From: Hybos culiciformis
Taxonomy: Eukaryota > Arthropoda > Insecta > Diptera > Hybotidae
Direction: 5' to 3'
Assembly (NCBI GenBank): GCA_964007475.1
Contig: CAXFZM010000551.1
Location: 1 to 64,000 of the forward strand
Length of the DNA: 64,000 nucleotides
Position numbers and translations under genes: made by a program
In this document: positions 11,428 through 22,608 of the stretch, piece by piece
Numbering within the stretch: position 1 is the stretch's first letter
Layout: each line of letters starts with the position of its first letter
Notes under the pieces: generated by a model
What the model saw: only the letters and a program-made list of their open reading frames with translations
What the model was told of the DNA's origin: nothing
The model's database searches: none

Positions 11428-14310
11428 CTAAGGCCCGTCCGAAAAAAAAACCTTTAGTTTATTCAAAAATATTTTTACTGACACCTCCTCCTTAAAATTC
11501 AGCATATTCCAATTTCGTATATTCCTATTAAAGAATGAAAAATCCATTATTCTATGTGAATGCTGCAACATATTCAAATTCAAGGGATATCTAGGCTGCG
11601 ACGAAAAAATAAGTCTATTAAAAAGATATTGAGGAGACCTATTTGCTACTATTTTATATAAAAGCAATAGGTTTCTTATTTTTAAATAATCCAGAAAATT
11701 AGTCCCCAATAATAAACATGCAATCTCATTCAGATTTCTAGCAAACCCATTCAGACCGTAGCAAAATCTTAACGAAGAATTAAAACACACTTTCAGTCTC
11801 TCAATTCTATATGCAGCAGTGCCACAATAAAGTTCACAACCATACAAAAAGAACGGTTTAATAAGAGCATTTACAAGCAATTTTTTTATCGATAAAGGTA
11901 AGTAATGGTTCAAACCATAAAGTTTTCTCAGTGTAAAAATTACTTTAGATATAACTGTATTTATGTGATCCTCCCACGTGAGACATTCATCCAACACAAA
12001 ACCCAAGCTTTTCACTTTAGCCATATATTGGATCCGTTTACCCTGTAAGTACACAATATCCAATTCATCAGACACCTTTCTATTGAAAAATGATATCACC
12101 TGAGTTTTATCCGGATTCAGTCTTAATTCATTTTCAGTCGCCCACACAGAAATATTTTTAAGATCCTCATTAATTTGATGTACACATTCTGCTTGTGACT
12201 TTAAAGGAGTAGAGTATAAAAGCTGAACATCATCAGCAAAAATATGAGTCAGCGGATGACTCAAAATACTAGGCAAGTCATTAATAAATAAAATAAAAAG
12301 CCACGGCCCCAAAATCGATCCTTGAGGTATACCTCTGCATAAAGGAAGTAAGTCAGAAACAACATTATCCACAGACACATATTGATACCTATGAGTAAGA
12401 TATGAATAAATTAAGTTACAAGAAGAGTTAGAAAAAGAAAAATTTTTTTTTAATTTGAAACAAAGCTTAGAATGATTTATACTGTCAAATGCTTTACTAA
12501 AGTCAAGCAATAGCAAAATTGAAACAGATCTTTTATCCATATTTAGCCTAATAGCTTCCGTCAGATCCAAAACCGCAGTAGTTGTACTATATCCTTCCCT
12601 ATAAGCGGATTGAGTGGATATAATCCCATTAATAACTTTTGGCATTTTACAAATTTGCAATTTTAAGATTTTTTCAAAGACCTTAGATAAAGTAGGAGAA
12701 ATACTAATTGGTCTAAAATCAGAAGGGCTTACTGCATTCTTCACTTTTGGAATAGGTATCACTCTTGCCACTTTCCAGGCACATGGAAAAGTCGACGTCA
12801 TTATAATTGTGTTAAATAATTTTAAAAAATACTGTTCGAAAATTGGGTAAATAATCCTTAAAAACTTTATGGAGATTCCATCAACACCCGCAGCATTGGA
12901 CTTAATAGATTTGAAAGCACAGCCCAACTCATCTGTATCAATACTCCTGAAAGATAACGCATCAGAATTCTCCTCAAGATTAGTATCAGTCCTAGCAGTT
13001 ACACTACCCGACTGCGCAGAAGCAAAAAATTTATTCAAAATGCAGCCATTCATAAAACTGTCCATATTACCATTTTCCTTACATACTCCAATTGAACTAA
13101 TTTTATTCCAGAGCTCTTTTGTTGTTTCCTTCCCCGTAAATTTCTTTAAACCCTCTTTATATTTTTCCTTCCTTATTAGTTTCGTTACTCTATTCCTATA
13201 TTTACAGAAAATTTTCCACCTGTCATCATTTTTATTATCTATATATGCTTTGAAGGATAGATCCCTAAGATTTTTAGCCTCCTTAATCACATTGGTTTCA
13301 AAAAAGAGTTTACTGTTCTTAATTCGTATTGTTTTGAGAGGCACAAATCGCTCAAACAAATTTTTTATTGTGTTATCAATAATGTCTAATTGTAGATTAA
13401 CATTATTTGTCATATAGAGCATACTAAAATCCAATGAACTAGCATATTCTACTAGAGCGACAATATCAATACCATTGTAATCTCTGAAGGAAAATGTTTG
13501 TGCCAACTGCGGTACTCGAAAATCCAGAGAAACAAAGATCAACGCATGCTTCGATATCGATGGAACCCACATCTTATTTACATATTTCACATCACATAAG
13601 TCATTCACAATGAAAAAATCTAGCAGGGACTCACTTTGATGATGTGTATCAAAATGCGTTGGGGAGTCGTTGTGAACCAACTCAAGAGAATAATTTCTAA
13701 AAAAATCTTCAGTTAATTTTTTTGTACCAACATTCAACAAATTTTTGTTAAAATCACCCATCATAATAATATTTTCATGAGACACGCAAATTTGTTCAAG
13801 AACGTTATTCAGTTTAGTTAAGGGAATAGTTTTATCTGGAATATATATAACTCCAATCAGAGCAGAAAATTCATTACCAGAGACCTTCACAAACATATAC
13901 TCTGGACAATTTAATTCAAAATCAGACTTCTCAATTATTTTACATTTAAATCTATCTGAAACAAACAAGGCTACCCCTCCTCCTCTTATATTTGGTCGAT
14001 CATTTCTAAATATTTTGTATCCAGGTATTTCCACAGATTTGTTAGTATGATAACTTTTAAGCCATGATTCAGTCACACCCAGAACACCCAACTCACCAGA
14101 AAAGAGCAAAGATTTTAATTCATAGTTTTTGATAGATTTGGAACTTGGTGCTAGACTCTGACAATTCAAATGTCCCACATTCAAAAATTTAGATTTTTTT
14201 CCAAGGCACCTCCTCAAGAAGGCGGAATTAGTTGAACCATTACCTATTTGATTGTTAGTGATCATAAGCAAATCCCAAAGAAGAAGTCGAACCAATGAAA
14301 TTGTTGTCAA
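11428..14310 (-). CDS. LINE ORF2: AP-type endonuclease and reverse transcriptase
   Basis: 960 codons. The N-terminal third is an APE-like endonuclease: LNVGHLNCQS (43-52), TESWL (80-84), GDFN (185-188) and SKHALIF (253-259). RT follows with RVIPIPK and DFRPISI (about 516-535), DFSKAFD (603-609), GIPQGSILGP (660-669) and FADD (690-693), the YxDD active site in its F form. A C-terminal region without RNase H follows, usual for CR1-type elements. The enzyme nicks the target and primes reverse transcription there. The true start may lie upstream or downstream of this ATG, since the first 40 residues have no family features. No internal stop is seen. Confidence 0.9.
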   Translation of the reverse strand: MTTISLVRLLLWDLLMITNNQIGNGSTNSAFLRRCLGKKSKFLNVGHLNCQSLAPSSKSIKNYELKSLLFSGELGVLGVTESWLKSYHTNKSVEIPGYKIFRNDRPNIRGGGVALFVSDRFKCKIIEKSDFELNCPEYMFVKVSGNEFSALIGVIYIPDKTIPLTKLNNVLEQICVSHENIIMMGDFNKNLLNVGTKKLTEDFFRNYSLELVHNDSPTHFDTHHQSESLLDFFIVNDLCDVKYVNKMWVPSISKHALIFVSLDFRVPQLAQTFSFRDYNGIDIVALVEYASSLDFSMLYMTNNVNLQLDIIDNTIKNLFERFVPLKTIRIKNSKLFFETNVIKEAKNLRDLSFKAYIDNKNDDRWKIFCKYRNRVTKLIRKEKYKEGLKKFTGKETTKELWNKISSIGVCKENGNMDSFMNGCILNKFFASAQSGSVTARTDTNLEENSDALSFRSIDTDELGCAFKSIKSNAAGVDGISIKFLRIIYPIFEQYFLKLFNTIIMTSTFPCAWKVARVIPIPKVKNAVSPSDFRPISISPTLSKVFEKILKLQICKMPKVINGIISTQSAYREGYSTTTAVLDLTEAIRLNMDKRSVSILLLLDFSKAFDSINHSKLCFKLKKNFSFSNSSCNLIYSYLTHRYQYVSVDNVVSDLLPLCRGIPQGSILGPWLFILFINDLPSILSHPLTHIFADDVQLLYSTPLKSQAECVHQINEDLKNISVWATENELRLNPDKTQVISFFNRKVSDELDIVYLQGKRIQYMAKVKSLGFVLDECLTWEDHINTVISKVIFTLRKLYGLNHYLPLSIKKLLVNALIKPFFLYGCELYCGTAAYRIERLKVCFNSSLRFCYGLNGFARNLNEIACLLLGTNFLDYLKIRNLLLLYKIVANRSPQYLFNRLIFSSQPRYPLNLNMLQHSHRIMDFSFFNRNIRNWNMLNFKEEVSVKIFLNKLKVFFSDGP

Positions 14311-14994
14311 AATGAAAAAAGTACAGTCCTTTTACAACTGTAAAAGCAATAATCAATAACAAGATGCAATAACCGTAAAATCGAAAATAAAAAAGCAAAT
14401 AAAAAATAAATAAATAAAATAAAATAACCAATCTAATAAAAAAATAATAAATCATTAATAATAATAAAACAAACTTAAAAATTATACACTTAAAAATTAT
14501 ACAGGGGAAAAACACTAACATAAAATTGAGATATACAAAAAATAAGCATTTTGGCTCTGTTTTGATCCATTCTAAATTCAAAATACAATTTTTAATATAC
14601 TCCTCAATTTTCCTCACTTTTGAAATCATTTTTAATATTATGCACAAAAAACTATATTTCTGTATACACTTAATTACTTAATTAATACATCACAATTTGA
14701 CTAGCTAAAAATTCCATCAATTAAATCAGACCAGTAGCTCAAATCAATAAAAAAAAAAAAAAATCCATTTCAATTACACTAAATCAGACTTTTCAAGTTT
14801 ATCTATTAATATATCAAATTAAACCAAATCAAATTAACTTAACCAGTCAATTCCATTTAATTAGTTGGAAAAAGTCAATAAGAAAAAAAATAAAAATAAA
14901 AATAAAAAAAATATAAAAATACTCGAAGAAGTTATAAATATGTATATATATAAGAAAATATAAGACATAAACAGAAGTTACTTAGCTGATACAA

Positions 14995-16068
14995 CTAATT
15001 CCAATTTTGTTCCAATAAATTCCCCTTATTCCAGCACTTGATGACTGACCCATCCAACTTTGTAATCATTACCACGTTGTTCCTTATCTTATATCCACTT
15101 ATCTTATTGCATTTCACCAAGCCCATACAATCCTTTTTCATGTTGTACAACTCATTGGACAGATTGTCATTCAAATAGACTCTACTATGAACATTACTGT
15201 CTGGTATAATTTTCGAAAAAATTAGGTTTTTATTTTTAAAATACGACCTCATAACATCATCTCTCTTCTGAGTGTTCACAAAAGTTACATAAATTTTCAT
15301 CTTCCTAGGACCATCCCATGTACATTTCGATAAATCACCAGGTATTATACCAATTCCCAAAGCAATACCAATATTCACCACCAGTTCACTTAAGTCCTTA
15401 ATATTAATCGGAATCCCAGAAAGAACAATATCATTTCTCCTCAAAGAAACTTGTAAATTTTCGTAATTCATCCTCATATTGTGAAAACATCTCTTCATTT
15501 CAACATTTTCTTCTTTGATCTTCACAATCTCCTCTTGAAACACAGATACTTCATTCTCTTTCTGCTTCTCATTCATCAATTCAATCCTTCCATTTATTTC
15601 ATCACAGAAAAGAATGTTTTTATTATTTATTTCATCTTTGAAGTTATTAATGTCTTCATGAATATTGAAGAAAGTCTTATCTATATTCTCAAATTTAATA
15701 GAAAATTCAGTCATTCTATGTGTGATATCAGTTATCTTTGTATCAAGGCTTATTAACGATTTATTTAAATCTCCTAAATTCGAATTCATTGTAGCACGCA
15801 TACTTTCAATGGCTGAGGAGATATCTTTCACCATCATACTTGCCGTATTGGTACTTACACCAGAAGAGGAGTTGTCCATCTCACATGCTACACAAAACCA
15901 TTCAATCTTGTCATCAATTTCAATTTGTTTATACAGCTCATCATCAACTTTGGAACATGATTTATGATACCAAAATCCACATTTGTCACATTTAATTCCA
16001 CCCGTATCAACATCAACCAAGGCAGCACAGTCGGGACACTTATTTTTTGAGGCCATATCAGAACCCAA
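14995..16068 (-). CDS. LINE ORF1: PHD-finger RNA-binding protein
   Basis: 357 codons. A zinc finger of PHD type sits at residues 11-60 (CPDCAALV, CDKCGFWYHKSC, WFCVACE). It is followed by a long coiled coil (about 75-205) and a C-terminal domain with NDIVLSGIPI and KIYVTF, typical of the RRM-like fold of LINE ORF1 proteins. It should coat the element RNA and bring it to chromatin. It lies 690 bases upstream of ORF2 in the same direction. The start codon is the first ATG of the frame and fits the finger position. Confidence 0.85.
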   Translation of the reverse strand: MGSDMASKNKCPDCAALVDVDTGGIKCDKCGFWYHKSCSKVDDELYKQIEIDDKIEWFCVACEMDNSSSGVSTNTASMMVKDISSAIESMRATMNSNLGDLNKSLISLDTKITDITHRMTEFSIKFENIDKTFFNIHEDINNFKDEINNKNILFCDEINGRIELMNEKQKENEVSVFQEEIVKIKEENVEMKRCFHNMRMNYENLQVSLRRNDIVLSGIPINIKDLSELVVNIGIALGIGIIPGDLSKCTWDGPRKMKIYVTFVNTQKRDDVMRSYFKNKNLIFSKIIPDSNVHSRVYLNDNLSNELYNMKKDCMGLVKCNKISGYKIRNNVVMITKLDGSVIKCWNKGNLLEQNWN

Positions 16069-16460
16069 ACTAAATTAAATTAATTAATTTAAATTAAATC
16101 AATTGACCAATATCTTTAGATTTATTTCAGCAATTTAAAATAGACAGCAATACAAATTGAAAAAAAAAAAAAAAGCAAAAAACAAAATCAGCAATGTAGT
16201 GCTTGTATTTGTATGTGTATTAGTGACGCCGCCACCTAACCAAAGATTTTAACAAAATACTTTATCTTTTCAATATTTTCCAAAAAAACATTCACCAATC
16301 CCTAATTCTTCGAATCTTCAATTCCAATCAATTCTGCAACTCAATTCAATTCAATCTTTTCAAATTTAAACCAACAAAGAACTTTCAAATATTAATTTTA
16401 ATTAACGAAATCTTCAGCTGTCAAAAATCACACCTTACTCTTCAAGTGTTGCCATTATCC

Positions 16461-16974
16461 ATAATTTTAATGTTCAAAATCATTTATCGAAACAAATTTA
16501 TAAAAGGGTTAATTGTATTATACATTAAAATAAATATTTGTAACTGTATTAATCAATCCAGGTAGAAGTTAGATAAATTAATATATTGATACATTGTGGA
16601 TTTTATTGTATATTAAAATTTTATACCAAAAAATCAATTTATAGTGGCTATTACATTAAAATTAATTCTTTATTCACACAATTTTAATTTTTATAAATTA
16701 TAATTATTTAAGTTAATGATATAATTCTAATTTTAATTATACAAGGAACTGTTTCTGTGTATCAGTTAATGGGGAATAAAAGAGATTTGAATAGTGTGAG
16801 GAGCAAACCTGCTTGAATTATTTTGTTTACGTTTTAATGATGTATTTCTGTTTCGGTAATTGATTATACGAATTTATTAACACTTATGAAACATGTAAAA
16901 CAAAATCTAGTCCCAAAAACCAACATGTTAATTAATTATTATGGTTGTTAATAGATATACTTAAAAACAAGGGA
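16461..16974. other. AT-rich gap, no gene seen
   Basis: Nothing recognisable beyond low-complexity AT-rich sequence. Confidence 0.4.
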
Positions 16975-17125
16975 GTGGCTACAGTTACGGTAACCTTAAC
17001 TTATTTTTTTTTTTTAAGTTACGGTTAACGAAACTTTTTTTTTTTAACAGTTACGGTTAACGTCACTTTTTTTTCTTTTTAAGGTTACGGCAACCGTAAC
17101 TTTTAGGTAAAGTTACGGCAATTTT
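16975..17125 (+). repeat. Degenerate minisatellite around AGTTACGGTTAACG
   Basis: Five spaced copies of a (g)ttacggtaacc/gttaacg-type motif, each separated by a T run of 8-14 bases. The motif is nearly palindromic (gttacggtaac), so each unit can pair with its neighbour. It lies next to the T-rich tail of the SINE-like sequence. Confidence 0.55.
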
Positions 17126-17149
17126 TATTTTTTTTTTCGAAAAAAAAAA

Positions 17150-17280
17150 ATGTATTTAATTTTTTTTTCTTTTTTTTCTTTTTTTTAATTTTTTTTTGTC
17201 TTAACCCTTTCTTCGGGATTCGAACCTCGTTCTTTAGCATTTCAATCTACCACTCTACCTCTCGGCTACAGTATTAAAAT
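17150..17280 (-). mobile_element. tRNA-derived SINE head (or tRNA pseudogene) with A-rich tail
   Basis: On the minus strand the sequence has a perfect pol III box B, GGTTCGAATCC (17216-17226), and 31 bases upstream a good box A, TAGCCGAGAGG (17258-17268), the spacing of a tRNA promoter. Downstream is an A-rich tail of more than 50 bases. The stem pairing of a full cloverleaf is poor, which favours a SINE head over a working tRNA. Only one copy is in the window. Confidence 0.6.
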
Positions 17281-18122
17281 TATAAACGTGTACAAAATAG
17301 AAAATATAAATTATGTGTACATATGAAAGTTATTGACAAGAAAAAACCTTACATCGTCATACAAAAAATGCAAGAATAGTAAAACCTTACATCGTTATAC
17401 AAAAATACAAAAATAGTTTTAAAAGCGCGAAATTCGAATAGTATAGTTTCCACTCCATGCCTAAAAAATTTAACAAATATTAACAGTATAAGTGGCATAT
17501 TTGTATCTACAAATATAAATCCAGTAAATACTATTTGCCCCCCAAAAGAACCAATTTAACTTTTTTAAATTTGAACGATGAAGTATCAAAACAAAATTCA
17601 ATAGAAGAATATGTTGTATGTTCTGATGTGAAAAGGGATGCTGTTTTTCATAAATATTAAATTTTTTTAGCAAAACGAATATACAATTTTTACTAATTAA
17701 GGGAACAAATCTTTTTTTTGTGTTAGCCATGCCTTCATGTTAGCTGCTATTAAGCTTGTGTGCATCGAGGAAAATTGGCCAACTTCTGCCTTTACGTGAA
17801 AAAATTAATGAATGTTTGGTATACTCAGCTTCCGTATTCTGTAAGCCTTGCTAGCATATCGTTGTTTGTGAAAATTGTTCTAAAATTATGTAAAAATGTG
17901 AACAATGTCGCGCTCAAAATGAAAAAGTTCTACCATTTTCAATGTATTGCGGAGGATTCGATAAACTTTAAAAGATAAATTTAAATGTATCTTAAGTTTT
18001 TACAGAAGCATAAAATGAATATTAGAAGATACCTGATTTACAAACTTTATTTATTAGCCTCTTAACAATTGTTCTCATATTATTTCCAAAGTTTAAAAAT
18101 AAAATAATTTCAATTCATCTAT
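17281..18122. other. AT-rich gap, no gene seen
   Basis: Contains a repeated phrase (aaaccttacatcg.catacaaaaa at 17344 and 17380) and otherwise unremarkable AT-rich sequence. Confidence 0.4.
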
Positions 18123-18436
18123 AATAATAATAATAATAAATGTTTACAAATTTGTTCGATATTATCATAATAGAACTTAAAAATATCGGAATAAAAATAA
18201 TTTATTAAGAATGATATTTTTAACTTTTTAATACAAATAAAGTTTAAAAAAGAAATCAAAATACTTTTGTCACAATAACCAATCAACTGTCGTCGTCAGA
18301 AAGTAATCTGAAACTCATCTAATTTTCACATTTCAAAATAAAAATTATATAGATATAGGAGAATGCGATGCCAAAAGTAAATGAAAAACCAAATTTAAAA
18401 TGTTTCTAGAGGCAATATAAATTATGAGTAACCTAT
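18123..18436 (+). repeat. Repeat R copy 1, left part
   Basis: Matches the reverse complement of 63220-63290 plus 57145-57370, the two arms around the gypsy element. It ends exactly at acctat, where the inverted end CCCAATATACC begins. The match resumes at 30265, so this is one R copy split by an 11.8-kb insertion. R copy 2 has about 20 extra bases near 57185-57205. Confidence 0.8.
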
Positions 18437-18840
18437 CCCAATATACCACGAGTCAGTTATTTGTCTAGTTCATCGGAAATAAAAAACATCATTTGTTAAC
18501 TAACTTAGTATACTAATGATATGAACACGTTAGCCACAAGGATATATAAAAAGTACGACATGGATCGTATATAGGTGACAAATAACTGACATTGCCCATA
18601 CATCAAGTGCCTTCGAGCTAGTTATTTGTAACCGTAAATTACGACTGAACGTTAGGTATACGACAAGCATTAATGTAAAGAATATAGCTGACGTAGCCGT
18701 TAGTTATGAAACTAACATATAAGTCAGAATTAAAACTGTCTCCAGGATCAGTTATCAGGCTGACTACTAAGCTAGTTGTAAATCTTACTTAAATGTCACT
18801 TATATGATGGACATCGAAGGACAATTCTATGACTGCCGTC
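18437..18840 (+). repeat. Left subterminal region with degenerate short repeats
   Basis: After the terminal CCCAATATACCA there are recurring motifs such as agtcagttatttgt, gacaaataactgac and gctagttatttgta in both orientations. The right end (29740-30264) has the counterparts aataattgacgcc and aaataactcacgc. Such subterminal motif arrays are known transposase-binding sites in several DNA transposons; that role is inferred here. Confidence 0.5.
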
Positions 18841-19080
18841 GATGTTAATTGTAAAACATACTTTAATGTAAGCTGACCATTTTTGTTCTCTTAAGGAGGA
18901 CCTATTCAGAATATTTTTAGTTTTCCGAAAATATCTCGAAAACGGTGCGTTTTTTACCCATTCATATTTTCGAGATATTTGCGAAAAACTAAAAATATTC
19001 TGAATAGGCCCTCCTTTTAGGAGGACAAAAATGGTGAGCTTACATTAAAGTATATTTTACAACTAACATTAACATCAATT
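18841..19080. repeat. Long hairpin: about 105-bp arms, 20-base loop
   Basis: The left arm runs from gatgttaattgtaaaac through ctaaaaatattctgaatagg-type sequence to tatctcgaaaac. The right arm (about 18966-19080) is its reverse complement with few mismatches (for example aaggaggac against gtcctccttt). The loop is gtgcgttttttacccattcat. It is a foldback MITE or the inner arm of the left end of the 11.8-kb segment. Confidence 0.85.
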
Positions 19081-19955
19081 AACAAAATGTCAGCTCATTT
19101 AATGGTAACTTTGCTAAAGTAAAAAAAAACTGTTGTAACCAAAATGGCAAAAATAAGAATCAGATACAGTTAATGTTGAAATACTATTTATTATTTAACA
19201 TAAAAATAATAAAAACAAACAAATTAACATAAATTCTCTTATAAAAATTAAAACATAAATTTTCATAAACGAAAGATTTTAGTAATTAATATTAAAATTA
19301 TCGAATGAATCTATTTTTCACAAAATACATTTCTTATGTACTTCATAAATATAATTAAAATTATGTATATGTGGTTATAAAAGCAAAAATCGTTGCACAT
19401 TTTTATAAATAAAACTTGATTTTGATGAAAACGTTTCGTATGCTAAACTTATTTTAATGATATTTGAAAACTTTTAGAATATTTCTTGAATTTTCGTTTA
19501 ATAAGCTTCTGTGATTTTTAGATACTTAATATGGCCGAAAATTTCGTATTCTTGAGATATTTAAATATTGTTCTTTTATTTTTGATTAAAGCGTATTATG
19601 CAATATACCCTATATCTTGTTATCAAAATTAAAAAAAAAAATGCAAAAATGTTATTGCTGCAGAAAAAAGACAACCGAATTCACCATAATTCAAATTTAA
19701 TTTATAAATTCAATTAAAAATTGGACATTTACATTTTTACGTTGATAAAAAAAAAATACAATAAATCTAATATTTTAATTTCAGCAAAATAACGTTTTTC
19801 TTACTTGATATTTAAATGTATAAATTATAAATGAAATTTTTTGAATTGTTTTCCATAAAAAGTGAAATAGTTTTTCTCGTTAAAATTATTTTTTTTAAAT
19901 TTAACAAAAATGTACATACATTTATCTCATGGTAAAAAAAAATATAGATTAGTTT
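19081..19955. other. Gap, probably cpa 3' UTR and downstream
   Basis: AT-rich and without ORFs. It lies directly 3' of the cpa stop codon on the minus strand, so its right part is likely 3' UTR. Confidence 0.4.
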
Positions 19956-20228
19956 TTATTGTGGTTTTAATTCTTTTTCAATACTGTATGATATTATTTT
20001 AGCCCAATCAATTTTCGTTCTTGTTATTGGTAATTGACGGCGCATAGCTTTAAATGTGGTGTCTGACATTGTTTGATAGTTTTCAGAAATTGCTAGCTGG
20101 TATTCATTTTCAGCTTCCTCAATCAATCTGATAATTTCTTTAGCAGCCTGCTGTTCATTTGTAATAACTGATTCACGACATTCTTTTGATGATACCAACT
20201 GAACATTACCATCTTCATAGTAATGAAC
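19956..20228 (-). CDS. cpa: F-actin capping protein alpha subunit, last exon
   Basis: The frame after the acceptor (ttttag|GTT) starts [20 protein letters not shown] and runs to TAA at 19956, ending in KELKPQ. It includes the highly conserved blocks [21 protein letters not shown] and [13 protein letters not shown]. This is the C-terminal third of CapZ alpha: the last beta strand, the long helix and the tentacle that binds the actin barbed end. It works as a heterodimer with the beta subunit. The upstream two thirds of the protein were not found between here and 22.4 kb, so either the upstream exons lie beyond the neighbouring gene or this is a captured fragment. Nothing in the exon itself is broken. 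Confidence 0.92.
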   Translation of the reverse strand, partial: VHYYEDGNVQLVSSKECRESVITNEQQAAKEIIRLIEEAENEYQLAISENYQTMSDTTFKAMRRQLPITRTKIDWAKIISYSIEKELKPQ

Positions 20229-22449
20229 CTAAAATAATCCATTTTTTTATTTAACAAAATCAAATTATTCATGATTTTCTTTATCAAATCTTTTTTTAAT
20301 ATATCCTACAAATTGTTGGTAAAAATGTGTATAAAAAAAATTTAATAAACTTGCATGGCTTCGGTCATATTTAAAGTCTGTAAGCCATCGTTTATTATTT
20401 TAAAATATTTTTTTAAACAACATATCAAATATTTTGACAGATGAATTTAATTATTAATTTTAAATATATCTAAGGAATTATGTGATAGATTCGATTGGGG
20501 TTTAGCACTTAAAAAAGACAGTTATGAGATAACATTTCTCTTAAGAGAATTTTAATTTGAATGTTAATTTTTCACATTTACGTTATAAAAATTAAAAAAA
20601 GAAATGTTTTACAACTAAAATCCAAATTTCTAACAAGATATCGAAATTATCTGAATAATACCAAAAACTAATTAATTATATAAAATAAAGGAAACAAATT
20701 GCTGTCAAACTGTGAAAATCCATCCTTAGGCACCATTCACTAAATATCCCTTAATACATAATTGTTCTGCAAGCATTGCAATAGAAAAAATTATGGTCTA
20801 TATCTATTGCTAAAGAATTTTATAATTTTCATTTTGTTTAATTTGTTTTGAAATTTTCCTAAAAACAATTTTAAATGTAAGATAATTTCTGTAAACATAA
20901 TTATGATCTAGTACAAATAGAAAAAAAACATGCGTGTGCCGTGTACGCGCGGGGGAAGTTATACTTCGTAATGTGGAAATGAAAATAGGAAAATAGTTTC
21001 TTTAAGACAAACTTTATTAACATTGCTTACAATTCACAATTGATCGCATCAAAGGCGATTTTTGACACTTTCCCTTATCGTAGGGATAAAATTATGTGTT
21101 GCAAAATTATCTACATTCAATTGCCTTTCGAATGACATTACTAGTTAATTTCTGAGACGCAGCATTAAAACCGGCTGTAAGCAGACTTTCTCAAAAATTG
21201 AGATTTCTCAAAATTTAAATTTTGAAAACAAATTTTTTTTTCTCAAAATAACTTTTTTTTATAGAGTCCTTTTAAATGACATCAAAAACTGGGAACATGT
21301 CGAACAAAAAATAAGGAAACGAGACCCTTCGCAGACTTTTTCTACCTACTTAGTGTATGTGTATCATATCAAACTAAAAACCTAACAATCAATTGGTATT
21401 CACAAGAGACGTACCTTGAAATAACCTTAAATCCGTTGCATTGTCCGTGGGATTGTTTTTTTCACTCATTTTTCACAATTCTTAAGTAAATGAAATAATG
21501 AATACTATAAATTAAATTAAAATAGAACAACAAGCACGTATTTCAGCTGATTTCACGACGTTCATACTGTTTACTTCGCTGGCCGCTACATAGCAAGAAT
21601 ACCACGTGCATGTGTTTGGGATCTACCGACTCACTCCTCTTCTCTCTCCTCGCGCATGTGTTCGGCGTGGATGTTTCGGAATTCAGAAATTTAATTTCGA
21701 AATTAAATAAATTTCGAATACTAATGTCATTGAAGAAACGTTTTGTCTCTGGAATAAAGTGGTTTCCATATTTTTTGTATTTTGTATTTTTAAATTGAGC
21801 TAATAATTTTTTTTTATGTTAAGAAATTAAAACAAATATTAATTATAGTCAAAAAAAAAAAAATTTCGTGCGGGAACCTTTTTTTCAACTACGCAATTCG
21901 ATTTTAAAATAAAAAAAATGTTTGAAAAAAAAAACTAAAATCGTCGGTAAATTAAAAAAAAAGCCTTAAATTTTTTTCAATGTGTTTGCGCAAAAATAAT
22001 AATAAAAAAAAATAATAAAAAATAATAATACATTTTTTATTTTTTATGTATTTGTGCGTTAAACGTTAAATTTTTTGCAAGTCGCATAAGAAGTATAACT
22101 TCAACAAAGAAATAGCTTCAAATAATTAAGTAAACTGTTATGCTAATGTATTTGAATATTCAATCGATTTATATATAATAACAGGTCCAACTCACGACTT
22201 AATTTATATAACTTAAAAATTGTCTTAAATTGTAAACACGAAAAACATCCTAAATAGTAATGAAAATTAGTAATTTGTCGATGATGTTCATATATTATTG
22301 AAATTTTAAATAAGACATACCTGCATATAGATTGTAGTAAATAGTGGAAAAATGTTCATCATTATCTTCATCTTCGCTGTAAATTTTAACATAATAATCG
22401 CTGTAAATTTAACATAATAACATAACATTATCTAATATTAGTTGATTAC
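20229..22449. other. Gap between cpa exon and the Q-rich gene
   Basis: Searched for the missing cpa exons (for example the HAPPGEF and LLREGA regions); none seen. A small candidate exon is at 21415-21469. GAAGTTATACTTC at 20956 and its palindromic counterpart near 22089 could be the ends of a small element, without further support. Confidence 0.4.
21415..21469 (-). CDS. Candidate first exon, gene unknown
   Basis: The minus strand has an ATG followed by 18 codons (MSEKNNPTDNATDLRLFQ) and a good donor (CAAG|GTACGT). It lies upstream of the cpa exon in the same direction, but the phase does not fit a direct splice to it, and the residues do not match the CapZ alpha N-terminus. It may be chance. 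Confidence 0.2.
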
Positions 22450-22608
22450 CTCCCATGTTCAAATTTGATGCGGCGGCTGCTAGACTCATATTTGCTGCTG
22501 CCTTTTGCATTTGTTGATGAATAAAATTTTGCTGCATTTGTTGTGATGTCGACAATGACGGCATTTGTTTCAGATATGGGTTTCCTGATGTTGATGCTGT
22601 ATTAAAAG
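22450..22608 (-). CDS. Q-rich gene exon 10 (last seen)
   Basis: After ttttag it encodes AFNTASTSGNPYLKQMPSLS and a Gln/Ala-rich stretch (QQMQQNFIHQQMQKAAANM), then donor-like GAG|GTAATC. A following exon is not established; the small candidate at about 22322-22373 does not fit the phase well. Confidence 0.6.

Larger units (their letters stand above)
10870..16460 (-). mobile_element. Non-LTR retrotransposon of CR1/Jockey type, near full length
   Basis: On the minus strand there is a 5' UTR (about 16070-16460), ORF1 with a PHD-like finger, ORF2 with endonuclease and RT, a 3' UTR and a terminal run of ATAAA/AATAAA units at 10870-10905. This is the order of CR1/Jockey-group LINEs, which end in short A-rich microsatellites. 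Both ORFs are open, so it may be a young copy. The 5' end is estimated and no target duplication was found. Confidence 0.85.

Noticed and set aside
12869..13417. 182-codon plus-strand frame
   Set aside because: A shadow of LINE ORF2 on the opposite strand.
17205..17275. Functional tRNA gene
   Set aside because: Pol III boxes are good, but acceptor and anticodon stems do not pair convincingly.
20956..22100. Element bounded by GAAGTTATACTTC
   Set aside because: The 13-mer is itself near-palindromic, so two chance copies can mimic inverted ends; no duplication found.
22322..22373. A further exon of the Q-rich gene (EDEDNDEHFSTIYYNLYA)
   Set aside because: Splice-like borders exist, but joining it to exon 10 puts it in another frame, so it is not supported.
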